In this document: in pieces, positions 54,003 to 64,000 of the stretch | How the letters are laid out: each line of letters opens with the position of its first letter | How positions within the stretch are numbered: the first letter of the stretch is position 1 | Assembly (NCBI GenBank): GCA_008828725.1 | Contig: MEHQ01003819.1 | Coordinates: forward strand, 784,312-848,311 | DNA: 64,000 nt | Source: Saccharina japonica | Taxonomy: Eukaryota > Sar > Phaeophyceae > Laminariales > Laminariaceae | Direction of reading: 5' to 3' | Notes under the pieces: model-generated | Told to the model about the DNA's origin: nothing | Databases searched by the model: none | The model's input: only the letters and a program-made list of their open reading frames with translations | Translations under genes and position numbers: made by a program

Positions 54003-54262
54003 TCTTTTCTTTTCTTTTTGTCCATCCCATTTACTATCTTCGCACTTCTGTCCCTCTCCATTTATAGTCGGAACTCAGATCCGGGGTCTCAGAACGGGCT
54101 CTTCCGACGGGTAGAAAGGAAGGTTTAATGTGACGAACACCAAAACACACACTACGGTTCGTGCCTTGATTTGTTATCGCGCAGAGGGTTCAGCATTCCC
54201 AACGCTCGTCGATTTTGATCGAATTTTGCTAACTCACGCTCTCGCGCTTTCCGCTATTAATA
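54003..54262 (-). repeat. SINE copy with a ~50-bp insertion
   Basis: GTCCATCCCATTTACTATC, GGAACTCAGATCCGGGGTC and CTTGATTTGTTATCGCGC match the SINE body. A GGTAGAAAGGAAGGTTTAAT segment is inserted; that segment also occurs at 54390, 56020 and 58840. Confidence 0.6.
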
Positions 54263-54597
54263 GCTTACTGTAACAATGTAGTTTCTCTACGAGGTAGGTT
54301 TCTGAACACGGAACTACTGTCAGTCTTGTAGTATCCCTCTAGGATTGATTAAATCGGTACGGACGCTGGGTTTACTGAATTTTGAGGGGTAGAAGGGACG
54401 GTTTAATGTCAATAACACAAACAAACACACATTACGACAGGCACGACCTAGCCTGCTAATAATCCAACTGCATGAAAGAGAAAAAAATGAAAACAAAACC
54501 GACAAGGAATATTCATAAATATATAAAAAACAAAACAAAACCGACAAGGAATATTCCAATTCATATATATATACCTGGTACCAGGTATATGTTATAT

Positions 54598-55504
54598 AGG
54601 GCAATAACCAAAAACGGGTACACCCACGCCAGTTTGAGTCAAAAAGGGGTACATAATGGAATCGAGTCAAAACACCACATCCCACGAGCCATCACGGGAT
54701 AGATTGGCCAAAATCACATCGTGCCCGTTTCTGAGGGGTAGTAATAACCAGGCACACTTGTCGGCGCCTAACTATACCCTTAGACGTGTCCGGATTATGT
54801 TTGGAGGTTTCAGGTCCGGGTGAGGTCGGGAACAGGGTCAGGGGTGTTTAGACGCAGAGGGTTCTGGCGGCAAGCATTTGTGTTTTACTTGGTCTCAGCG
54901 TGTTACTTGGTGTACCTGAAATACACCCTATTTAGATACCAGGTCTTTTGATACTGCTGTGCACACATACATAGATGTCGGGAGACAAGACTTTCAACCC
55001 TTGACAGACAGCAGATTTGCCTTGACATGCCGTGAGTGACACCAAAGTACTAGGTTTTAGTGTGAAACACGCCGGCCCTACACCCTTGACAGCGCACGTT
55101 TTGTCTTGCTTGACATGTCTCCCGCCATCTTTGCACACATATATGTGCAACAGCAGTATATTAGGTGGATGGTCGTATATATGACTCTGAAGATGTACGT
55201 ACTACGTACCCAGGTGCGTAAAATGGTTGAATACAGTTTAAGTGGATTGTGAAAAAGCTTGAAAGGATATGAAACAACGAAAGAGCGGCCGCAGACGCAG
55301 TGGAGAGCGAGGCACACTGTAGGCAAGTGGTTAACCAAAATACATAACCAAAAACGGTTGAAAGCCAATTATAATAGACATTTACAGTTGTACCCGGGAC
55401 AGTTTCTCTCAAAAATGGGCACAATTTGTTTTGTACTTGATTCCAAGATGTACCCGTTTTTGAGTGAAAACCGCCCGGGTATACCCGTTTTTGGGTATTG
55501 CCCT
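54598..55504 (+). mobile_element. ~900-bp TIR element with GGGTATACCC-type ends
   Basis: AGGGCAATAACCAAAAACGG (54598) and CCGTTTTTGGGTATTGCCCT (to 55504) are inverted. The flanks TGTTATATA and TTGTATATA are compatible with a degraded 9-bp duplication as made by Mutator-like elements. No coding region was recognised. Confidence 0.6.
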
Positions 55505-55954
55505 TGTATATACGTATATCGGTGTACTGCTGGAGCTCGACGGGTGGAAATACCGGTTTACACACCACTATTCGTTTTGCAATCTGAGGTGTCGGTATTT
55601 ACATTGTTCACTGCCCCGCGTACTCTCGATGGAGTCTGCAGTCTGTTTTGTGTTGGAAGGTCGTAGTGTTGCTTTTGTTTCGCGGTCACATATGTTATGA
55701 GGACAAACATATAAAACCCGTAAAGTACGCGCGATCGAAGTATCACACTCAGCTACGCGTAGCGAAGATGAGTTTCGACGAAATCCTAATCCTCGATCTC
55801 ACAGCTGTTTTGTTTTTTTAATATAACTTTCCCGTCAACCCTCACGGGTTGCAACTCAAACGACAATTTCGACAGGCCATCGTCAGACCTTTCGTCTTTG
55901 TACTCGTACGTAGCTACGTGCACTGAGCGTAGTATATCTGTGTCGTAGTTTTGT

Positions 55955-56070
55955 GACCACATAACTGGTACCTTTTCAGGATGAAGAATCGGCACGGACA
56001 CTGGGTGTGGTGGATGTCGACGGGTAGAAAGGAAGGTTTAATGTCAAGAACACACACACGCGAGACACGT
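55955..56070 (+). repeat. Dispersed repeat shared with 58765-58876
   Basis: GTGACCACATAACTGGTACC, GAAGAATCGGCACGGA and GGTAGAAAGGAAGGTTTAAT occur in the same order in both places. Confidence 0.7.
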
Positions 56071-56384
56071 GCTGTTTTCCCTTCACCCTGTATCGCGCCT
56101 CTAGAATATAAAGTTGTAACTGGGATAGGGCTGAGCGTTCCCACACCGCTCGTCTATCTCCATTGATTGGGTCTGTACCGTGTACCAGGTGCTGTACTCG
56201 TATGCAAAAAATGGATGCCGTTATTTGCGGGGGGGAAACACCTGTGGGCGTCGCCAACAACAGAGGAGGGCACCCACTTCGCCACAGCAGTCACAGCGAA
56301 TACAGCAGTATACTGGCATTACGGGGGACCATATTATCATACATACGGACGTACGAGGATTTGTTTTTCTTATTTTTTCATCCC

Positions 56385-56690
56385 ATCTATTGTCCTTGGG
56401 CACTTCTGTCCCTCTCCCTCGATAGTGGTACTCGAAACTCAGATCAGGGGTAACAAAGCAGACTCGTATCCCTCCTCCCCACTGGTACGGTTCGTGCCTT
56501 GATTTTTATCGCGCAGAGGGTTCAGCGTTTCCAACGCTCGTCGATTTTCATCGAATTGTGCTAACTCAAGCTCTCGCGCTTTTCGCTTCGTAGACAAGAT
56601 ATTTTTGTTGCGAGAGAAAGTCCCTGTGAGTACGAGTATACCTGGTATATGCACTCGGGGGGGCTCACACCCACGATCTTGACTCTAATA
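56385..56690 (-). repeat. SINE copy
   Basis: CATCCCATCTATTGTCC, GAAACTCAGATCAGGGGT, CTTGATTTTTATCGCGCAGA and the CCAACGCTCGTCGATTTTCA block. The head region ends at about 56690. Confidence 0.6.
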
Positions 56691-57770
56691 CGTATAATAG
56701 GTACAGACAAAAGCCTATGTGTTTAATCCTATTTCCGAGTACAATATTTGGTCCTGTTTACTACTGCTTGTTATATGGTTTCCCGCAATACAGTAGTACT
56801 ACTGTACTATTGCTGTTGTTGCTGTATATCGAATTTCGTGTTGGTCGACACTCGAACTGCAGCTGCATCTCTATACTATTACTACTGTACGTACGGCAAT
56901 CAAATGTCCGCTACAACTATAGAATATGGGTTGCAACTGCTTTCGCCGGCGTGGCACCCCCCGTGTCGCTGTCGTCAATCTTTCCGCCGCGCTGAGAGAC
57001 CCTCCGAGCGTACCTTCGACTCAAACGCACTATGTACCGTGCCCGGTATGTACGTACATAGTAGGTATACTAAGGGTATAGTACTGTTAATATTACTCTG
57101 TTGCATCTCGAGAGCCTTACTCAGGACGCTCATAGTACGCAACACTGCGAAATGCGTAGATTCGCTCAGAGATGGATAAAAAACTCAAGAAGGCAGTGCT
57201 GTGTACCTGGTGTACGGAAAACATGTGTTGGAAGCTGTAAAGCGGGACAGGGTTGAACAATTGAAACAACGCGTGCATGTTGCCTCGGTCAGCGATGCTG
57301 AGACCGCTATAGCACTCGCCTGATGCAGTACCAGCTGGGTGTCCTCGATCATAGACCAGTTCTTGGCCGGCTTCGTTGTCGTACAACCGTGCGCTCCAGG
57401 CGGCACCTGACGATGAAACGGATGTGGTTGATACTCCGGCGGCAACAACGCAGACGACCGACGAGAGTGACCGCAACAGGCCAAAATAGCAATCCAATGA
57501 ATGTATTACAGGTGGGCACCGTTTGAAAAATCAACGTGGGTTCACCGGCATAGACTGTATTGGGGACCGGGAAACCTTCAGGCGCCTGCGAGACTGCGAT
57601 ACATTTTGACAGACGGGAGCGTTTCGTCCCGGTTAGACCGCGGTTACCCAATAACCGGTGGTTTAACCGGCTTAACCGGGTAACGCCATGGCAGGAAATG
57701 CTGGCATTTGATCATACGTCATATACACCATTCATTGTAAGCAGTGCTGAGGCTATACAGAGTACTGGTA
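56691..57770. other. No gene recognised
   Basis: There are frames on both strands, but none has splice context plus coding character. Positions 57625-57682 carry a CGGTTA/TAACCG-rich inverted cluster. Confidence 0.35.
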
Positions 57771-57948
57771 CAGGACATCTAATAACAAAACTAATAACAA
57801 ACAGGGAAAATGTGGTCCATGATGAATTTCTTATTTGAGAGAGGGAGCTTTCTACACTAATTTCAAGATAACGACTCCCGAATTTCTTTATTTCCTCTAA
57901 AATCTCAGCCTGGCTTTTTCAGTAGCTTGTTTCTTGTTAGGTGTCCTG
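57771..57948 (+). mobile_element. Stowaway-like MITE with TA target
   Basis: CAGGACATCTAATAACAAAA to CTTGTTAGGTGTCCTG, TA on both sides. Confidence 0.8.
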
Positions 57949-58132
57949 TACTACTGTTGTATACGATCACATGTATATAAAAATGTGATACACATTTTGT
58001 TGGTGTTTTGGGTAAACCAGTTACGAGTCGTACAGCTAAAGCATAAACTTCATCGCATTAAATAGCCCTACAGAAAATATACTGTACAGGCTGGTACAGG
58101 CTATAACTATTCAACTCTCTGCACGTATCACT

Positions 58133-58740
58133 GGTTTTGTAGAGAGACGCGGCGGAGATGGCGCGGACACCCCGGGTGCCTTCATTGTGTGCCTGATCGT
58201 GGAAGACCCCTTCAATGTGGAACGATTCCTAATCAGTGTCGATGTTTATAATGCTGTGCCTAACACAGACGTTCAGGATAGATTCGGGCAATTGTCAATT
58301 GACGTGATGGCTTTCTTTGGTTGGCTGTTCTTTTTCACTGTGTGCCCGCGGACTGTCATTCCGGCAGCACTTCAGACAGCAGCTGCGTGCTCCATCTTGT
58401 TCCCACGCCTACCGTGTGTTTTTGTACAGACAGCACTTCAGACAGTAGTTACGCTGTAGTCGGCAAATTCATTGGTAAAGAGTGGTAGGGGGGGGGGGGG
58501 GGCGATGCTGCTGTAGTCGAATGGAGATTGCGGGCGTGTTGTTCAGTTTTGGACACGCATAACATGCTGTAGGGATTTTAGGTGTACCTTTTCGGACTTG
58601 TGTATCCTTTGCCTGCTAAGTGTACGTGTTAATTTAGGATTCTCTGACGGCTCTAGCACTTTTGTGACCACGGGCCGTGATCTTGCTAGATCAGACTACA
58701 GTATAGGGATTAGCAACTGAAACGAGTTTAATGTGAAGAT
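58133..58740 (+). repeat. Dispersed repeat of ~600 bp, copy 2
   Basis: Copy of 29966-30545. The VEDPFNVERFLISVDVYNAV frame is conserved up to a 3-4-base indel near 58315. The end is an (AAC)n-rich tail at about 58737-58755. Confidence 0.75.
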
Positions 58741-58876
58741 AACAACAACAACATCAACGTAGCTTTGTGACCACAAAACTGGTACCTTTTTAGGATGAAG
58801 AATCGGCACGGATACTGGGTGTGCTGGATGTCGACGGATAGAAAGGAAGGTTTAATGTGAAGATCACACACACACT

Positions 58877-59633
58877 CCAAAGCTCTCCTCGCAGACCATC
58901 CTGTTTATAACCTTCTCGCTTAGCGGCGCTCTAACCACTTGGTTGGGTACAGTATATAATCGTAATCTAGGGATGTATGCATCGCAATGCCGAGCATGTG
59001 TATTGTTCGTGCCCGTCGACACTTACTTGTCAACACCCTGCAAAATAGCCAATTAAACACTTCCCTACAGGATGCAGTCCAGTGCTTGCTGTGTTCATCG
59101 ATGAGATGCTGGATAATTCAGCGCTTTAACTATTTTTTTGCCTTCCCTGGCCATTCATGATTGCCGAGGACCAACGCCCAAACGGGTAGGGTGGATCGTA
59201 AATGATCCGAGTCTGGCGGGAAGGCTTCTTGGCCTGGGTTTTTGTTAGTGGATGAGCTGCGGCAAGTTCCACACTACCCGGAGAGTTTACTCTTCGGGTG
59301 GCTATCCCCACCGCACCGGGCCCCTTCGGGGGTCAGGTCGGGTCAACATACTCAAGTTACCGAAGGTCGTAGACAGCAAGGGCTGATACTTCCGAGGGAG
59401 CATGGAGTGAATTGACACACGACACAAAGTGCACGAAGTGAGACGTGGAAGTGTGGAGGGCGTATAAGCTTTATTTTGACCCATCCGCCGGAGGATAAAA
59501 AAAAAATAAAAAAAAAATTGCTCAAAGCAGACAAACAGCGGTGCAGCGTTGCAGCCGATTTTCGAAATTAGCGGAACGCCCTCAGCTCCGCCAGTGGCGT
59601 TCGCCAGGCACTACGAATAGTATTACAGCAGTA
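58877..59633. other. No gene recognised
   Basis: Nothing beyond an A-rich tract at 59496-59518 is supportable. Confidence 0.35.
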
Positions 59634-59797
59634 CAGGACACCTGATAAGAAACAGGTTGACAAAAAACGCCAGGCTGACATTAAGGGGAAGATAAGAAAT
59701 TCAGGAGTCGTTATATTGAATTCAGCGTAGAAAGCACACTCTCTCAGATAAGAAATCCAGCCTGGACCAGATTTCCTGTTTTTTATTAGGTATCCTG
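59634..59797 (+). mobile_element. Stowaway-like MITE with TA target
   Basis: CAGGACACCTGATAAGAAAC to TTTATTAGGTATCCTG, TA on both sides. Confidence 0.8.
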
Positions 59798-61355
59798 TAC
59801 TGTATGGGAGCACATGGAACGGTAGGACTGCAGTGTGCTGCACATTCTGTGATGTACCTGGTACGGTATGAAATTCCACGCTTGACGGTTATGTGAGGTA
59901 TCGACCCGATGGATTTTTTTTTTTTATGCTGTTGGGCTGCATTGAAATGTAAGGAAACCTTTTTGCGGATTCCTTGCATTTCCCAAAGTACGAATAAATA
60001 TTGCCTCCTCGATTTCAGCACAAATGCTTGAGTGTACCTTTTGTTTTGTTTCTTCAAAATCTCCAAATCTAATTCTCAGTCCTCGGGCTCTTCGGCCAGT
60101 AGGCATAAAGGTACGGCAGCATTTATGAAAAACAGATCCGTATATTTCGTCAGTTGAAATACTATTTCTGGTATAACTTCAAACTTTCATGACATTCTGC
60201 CGAGAACAACATATTTTAAAATAAATGAAAAACATTAACCCCTACCTACTAATTGCCACTAAAGATACCTTATAGGTACAAATAAATAATGCACACTATT
60301 AAAAACCCAAATCACTAATTAATTAAAATCAATCCAGGTTACTCCATAACCTGTCCTCACACACCTCTTCTGCAAAATATATTACTGCTGTTATAATAAA
60401 ATCGTCTGATTGACCACTATTTACTTGTTACAAACATTTCCCCCCCCAAAACCCCCTGAAAATTCATACTAAATTTTAACATACCTCCTGTCAACATGGT
60501 TGATTGGTTCACACCCTTGTCTGTATGTGTCTCCCCCCCCCCCTTTTAACAGTTATAAAGGATAAAACGTCGTTGTTGTTGTTCCTACTATTATAATTGC
60601 CACTAAAGATACCTAATAGGTACAAATAAATAATGCACACTATTAAAACCCAAATCACTCATTGATTAAAAATTCATCCAGGTGCTTTTAAGTTTTACTC
60701 CATAACCTGTCCTCACACACCTCTTCTTGTATACCATACATGGCTACAAATAGTAGAACCACGAGCATTGGCCAAAATCGGGTATACCCGACGGGTTTGT
60801 GGCCAAAACAGGGTACCATTGTATTGTAGTGACCGCGACGACCCCAGGGCGCCATCTCATTGGCCAGCGCCGGCCACCACCCGACTCTGGCCACAAACCC
60901 ATCGGGTATACCCGATTTTGGCTACTCACCCCCCAACAGGTACCCGATTATTACACCCACCTACCCGAAAATGGCCGGGCCGTTCGACCACAACGGCCCA
61001 ACAGCCCACCACGCACCAGCCGACTATCACGACCAAGTTCATCGAGTGTCATGCCCCCAGCCAGCCCTGTTACCGACGGAACCATTTGCTTGATAGAAGT
61101 CCACCCATCCGCTCGAGAAGTATCCATGATTTGGTTGATTCGCGCAGCCTCTCACTCCCAACCAAACTTAAGGGGCCCCTTCGGTCATGATGAAACACGA
61201 GTCTTTCATCGTTGAAAAATATATTTTTTTCGTTATATTTACAGCAGCAACACTATTTCTGGTATAATAACACCATATCAGTACTCCTTACGGAAAACGG
61301 CATAGCTCCAGTTCTAATGCTCAGGTTTTCGCCCATCGAGTATTTGCAAAGAGCC

Positions 61356-61540
61356 TAGACCGTGGTCAACATTTGTGTCTCGCGAGGCATATCGATCAGA
61401 CGCCTTGGTCGTCACGAAAAGTACCTCTGAAGAGGCACTTTTCCTTAAGGATTAGTGCCTCTTTAGAGACACTTTTCGTGACGACCACGGCGTCTGATCG
61501 ATATGCCCTCCGATACACAAATGTTTACCATGGTCTATGT
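61356..61540. repeat. Near-perfect hairpin inside the Mutator-like element
   Basis: CATATCGATCAGACGCC/GGCGTCTGATCGATATG and GGTCGTCACGAAAAG/CTTTTCGTGACGACC are inverted around a loop at about 61440-61455. Arms are about 80 bp. Confidence 0.85.
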
Positions 61541-62179
61541 GGAAGACAGGTCGTAGATACCTATCGTAGATCCCGTACACGCATGCGCGAAAGGACACGT
61601 CACCGATCAGGCAATATACGATCCTGGGTCAAGAGCGGTGTCACCCGTCATAGACGGCGTTGACCCGTCCCCAGGGCACTTTTGCCAAAACGGTGTCTAG
61701 TTCCTCCGCACCGAGCGCGGGCTCCCGCCCACGGTCAGAATAAGCTTTGGCGAGCTTTAGCAATATCTCCTTGCTACATAGAGAAAGAGAAAGGTCTCAG
61801 TGTGCGTCCGCTGTGAAGACGATCGTCAAGGGACCTCAGCACGGTGACGCCCTCTCCGCTACGACTTCAGCTCCGCGACACCTGCCCAGCTCCAGCCTCA
61901 GTTCGTACGAGTACCAGATCAGCAAGACCGTCTCCTCTACCTCGACTTCGGCACCGCGTGAGAGCCGACACATTTACATCTAGGCTCTTTCCAAATACTC
62001 TATGGGCGAAAACCTGAGCATTAGAACTGGAGCTATGCCGTTTTCCGTAAGGAGTACTGATATGGTGTTATTATACCAGAAATAGTAATGCTGCTGTAAA
62101 AAAAACGAAAAACATATATTTTTCAACGATGGAAGACTGTGTTTCATCATGACCGAAGGGGCCCCTTAAGACCCTCAAA

Positions 62180-62430
62180 ACACGGCATAGCAGTAGTAGT
62201 GGTTGGTTCGCAGTGCTCTCCTTCCCTCTCCGAACCAAAAGCCACCTCATCACGGTACAGCGGGTAGTAGTAGTAGTTGATTCGCTCCCTCTCCCACCCA
62301 CACAGCACCGCTCTCTCACCCTCATCTCCGAACCACAAGCTTCTAGCCACCTTCAGCCCAGCAGTAGCAGTAGCTGATTCACAGCGCTCTCTCTCCTTCT
62401 CCCAACCAAAAACCACCTCTCATCACACCT
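62180..62430 (+). repeat. Imperfect ~90-bp tandem repeat, three units
   Basis: Each unit has an AGTAGTAGT-type microsatellite, TTGATTCGC/TGGTTCGCA/CTGATTCACA, a CTCTC-rich stretch and an AACCA(A/C)AA(G/C)C block. Confidence 0.6.
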
Positions 62431-63296
62431 CATCACAGCACAACAGTACGTGTACAGCAGTAGTAGTACCAGCCATCTCACAAGAAACCGGAAATTGGGT
62501 TCAAGCTGAAATTCCTATTCTGGACTCGCGCGAAAGCTTGCCTTCTAATGCTGCGCTTTCTTGTTTAGGTCCCCGAGCCTAAACCACCAAATCGCCAATC
62601 ACCCAAATCATGGATATATATCAAGCAGATGGATTCGTCGGTCACAGGTTAGAACTCGGCTAGATACGTCGTAATACGTCGTGATACGTATGCTGGTGCT
62701 TGGTACGTCGTAATCGTCGGCTGATGCGTGGTGGGCTGCTCGGCCGTTGTGGTCGAACAGCCCGGCCATTTTCGGGTAGGTGGGTGTAATAATCGGGTAC
62801 CTCGTGGGTGGTGAGTAGCCAAAATCGGGTATACCCGATGGCTTTGTGGTCAGCGTCGGGTGGTGGCCCTCGCTGGCCAATGAGATGGCGCCCTGGGGTC
62901 GTCGCGGTCACTAGAATACAATGGTACCCTGTTTTGGCCACAAACCCGTCGGGTATACCCGATTTTGGCCATTGCTCTAGAACCTCTCTATCACGTCAAC
63001 TCGTCGGAACACTATAGTATACCTGGTACGTATATTTCAGACTGTTTAATTTTAATTTTAATTATTTCTCCCCCCGCTAATAGACACACACTTCCTGAAT
63101 TCTACAGCCTCAGATTGTGTCCCCCTCATACGGGATGTACATCCTACATGAGGACATAAAAAATCCGTAAGTACGCGCGATCGAAGTATTACACTCAGCT
63201 AGCAAAGATGAGGATTTCGTCGAAGCTCATCTTTGCTAGCTGAGTGTAATACTTCGATCGCGCGCACTTACGGATTTTATATGTCCTCATGTAGGA

Positions 63297-63380
63297 TGTA
63301 CATCCCGTATGAGGGGGACACAATCTGAGGCTGTAGAATGTACATCCCGTATGAGGGGGACACAATCTGAGGCTGTAGAA
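63297..63380 (+). repeat. 42-bp tandem duplication in the right palindrome arm
   Basis: Two identical 42-bp units (TGTACATCCCGTATGAGG...GAGGCTGTAGAA). The left arm has a single copy. Confidence 0.9.
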
Positions 63381-63795
63381 TTCAGGAAGTGTGTGTCTAT
63401 TTGTGGGGGGAGAAATAATTACTATTAAATTAAAATTAAAATTAAACAGTCCAAGAACAGTCTGAAATAAACGTACCAGGTATACTATAGTGTTCCGACG
63501 AGTTTACGTGATAAAGTGGGTCTACTATTTGTAGGTATGTATGGTATATAAGAAGAGGTGTGCGAGGACAGGTTGTGGAGTAAAACTTAAAAGCACCTGG
63601 ATTAATTTAGTTAATTAGTCATTTGGGTTTTTAATAGTGTGCATTATTTATTTGTACCTATAAGGTATCTTTAGTGGCAATTTGTAGGTAGGGTTTTTCC
63701 TCAACCGTTTTATCCTTTATACCTGTTAAAGGGGGAGGGGGGTGGGGAACACAGAGACAGGGGTATGAAACCAACCATGTTGACAGGAGCAACTA

Positions 63796-64000
63796 TATAT
63801 ATATATCTGCAGCAGGGCATTAAGTAGGTGCTGCGCTGTTGCGCTGGCGCAACATTTGGCCCCAATAACCGTGTTGCGAAACAGTCGCCGCGAGGCTGGT
63901 TGCGCGCAGCGCAACACACACACTCGTTTTTGGGTGCGCAACATTTCCTCCCAATATTATGTGACCAGTCAATTGATTCTGGACGCTGCATTTGGGATTT
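63796..64000. other. Window end, no gene recognised
   Basis: GCGCAAC/GTTGCGC words recur (63838-63940), possibly sub-terminal repeats of an element continuing past the window. Confidence 0.35.

Larger units (their letters stand above)
60763..62977. mobile_element. Mutator-like foldback element, 2215 bp, 9-bp target duplication
   Basis: Ends GAGCATTGGCCAAAATCGGG and CCCGATTTTGGCCATTGCTC are inverted. Arms extend with good pairing to about 61370 on the left and back to about 61980 on the right. Flanks TAGAACCAC (60754-60762) and TAGAACCTC (62978-62986) match at 8 of 9 positions, as expected for Mutator-like elements with long TIRs. The right arm carries an extra ~430 bp (about 62160-62590). 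The interior (61550-61980) has a Ser/Thr-rich open frame but no transposase. Confidence 0.85.
60485..63795. repeat. Large imperfect palindrome split by a Mutator-like element
   Basis: After removing 60763-62977, the left arm (about 60485-63212) pairs with the right arm (63226-63795). Matched landmarks are TGTCAACATGGTTG / CAACCATGTTGACA, AATAATGCACACTATTAA / TTAATAGTGTGCATTATT, and TCGTCGGAACACTATAG / CTATAGTGTTCCGACGA. The stem tip at 63199-63240 is GCTAGCAAAGATGAG / CTCATCTTTGCTAGC. A direct copy of the AATGCACACTATTAA segment lies at 60240-60380. Confidence 0.8.

Noticed and set aside
61747..61983. Transposase of the Mutator-like element
   Set aside because: The frame is short, Ser/Thr-rich and lacks any DDE-type or zinc-finger motif.

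Overview
The window looks like nuclear DNA of a complex eukaryote with long introns. The best guess is a brown alga or other stramenopile. The reasons are clean GT-AG introns of about 0.3 to 4.4 kb, exons that stand out as GC-rich islands in repeat-laden DNA, and a secreted protein built from the Lin-12/Notch-type (LNR) cysteine repeats common in algal stramenopiles. This assignment is inference. No rRNA gene, intact tRNA gene or CRISPR array was seen.

Two multi-exon genes could be assembled exon by exon with consistent intron phases. On the + strand, at about 11655-27732, lies a major facilitator superfamily transporter resembling the MFSD4/NaGLT1/FucP branch. Seven exons cover about TM3 to TM12 and the stop; the exon(s) for TM1-TM2 and the start were not recognised. 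On the - strand, 47863 down to 33050, a complete 14-exon gene encodes a 1047-residue secreted protein: a signal peptide, 11 LNR modules and a C-terminal beta-sandwich-like domain. Exons 2-11 are interchangeable phase 1-1 cassettes, each starting inside one LNR and ending inside the next. The two genes converge on a gene-poor spacer at 27733-33049.

Nearly everything else is non-autonomous mobile DNA, much of it nested. Elements delimited by terminal inverted repeats (TIRs) and target-site duplications (TSDs) include: an abundant MITE of about 250 bp ('MITE-A', apparent 4-bp TSD) with some thirty full or partial copies; a GGGCCC-ended MITE with TTA/TAA TSD that sits three times in the same TTAA motif of MITE-A; a related GGGTCG-ended MITE with TTA TSD; a 215-bp hAT-type MITE with 8-bp TSD; two larger hAT-type elements (3884-6128 and 13394-14295) with perfect 8-bp TSDs; a Stowaway-like MITE with TA ends; tRNA-derived SINEs; and a 2.2-kb Mutator-like foldback element (60763-62977) inside a larger palindrome.

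Region by region: 1-11650 is repeats with one possible captured exon; 11655-27732 is the transporter gene with introns full of TEs; 27733-33049 is the convergent spacer with a dispersed repeat; 33050-47863 is the LNR gene; 47824-49055 is a 616-bp duplication joined at a single N (48440), probably an unmerged contig overlap; 49100-64000 is gene-free repeat DNA ending in nested inverted repeats.
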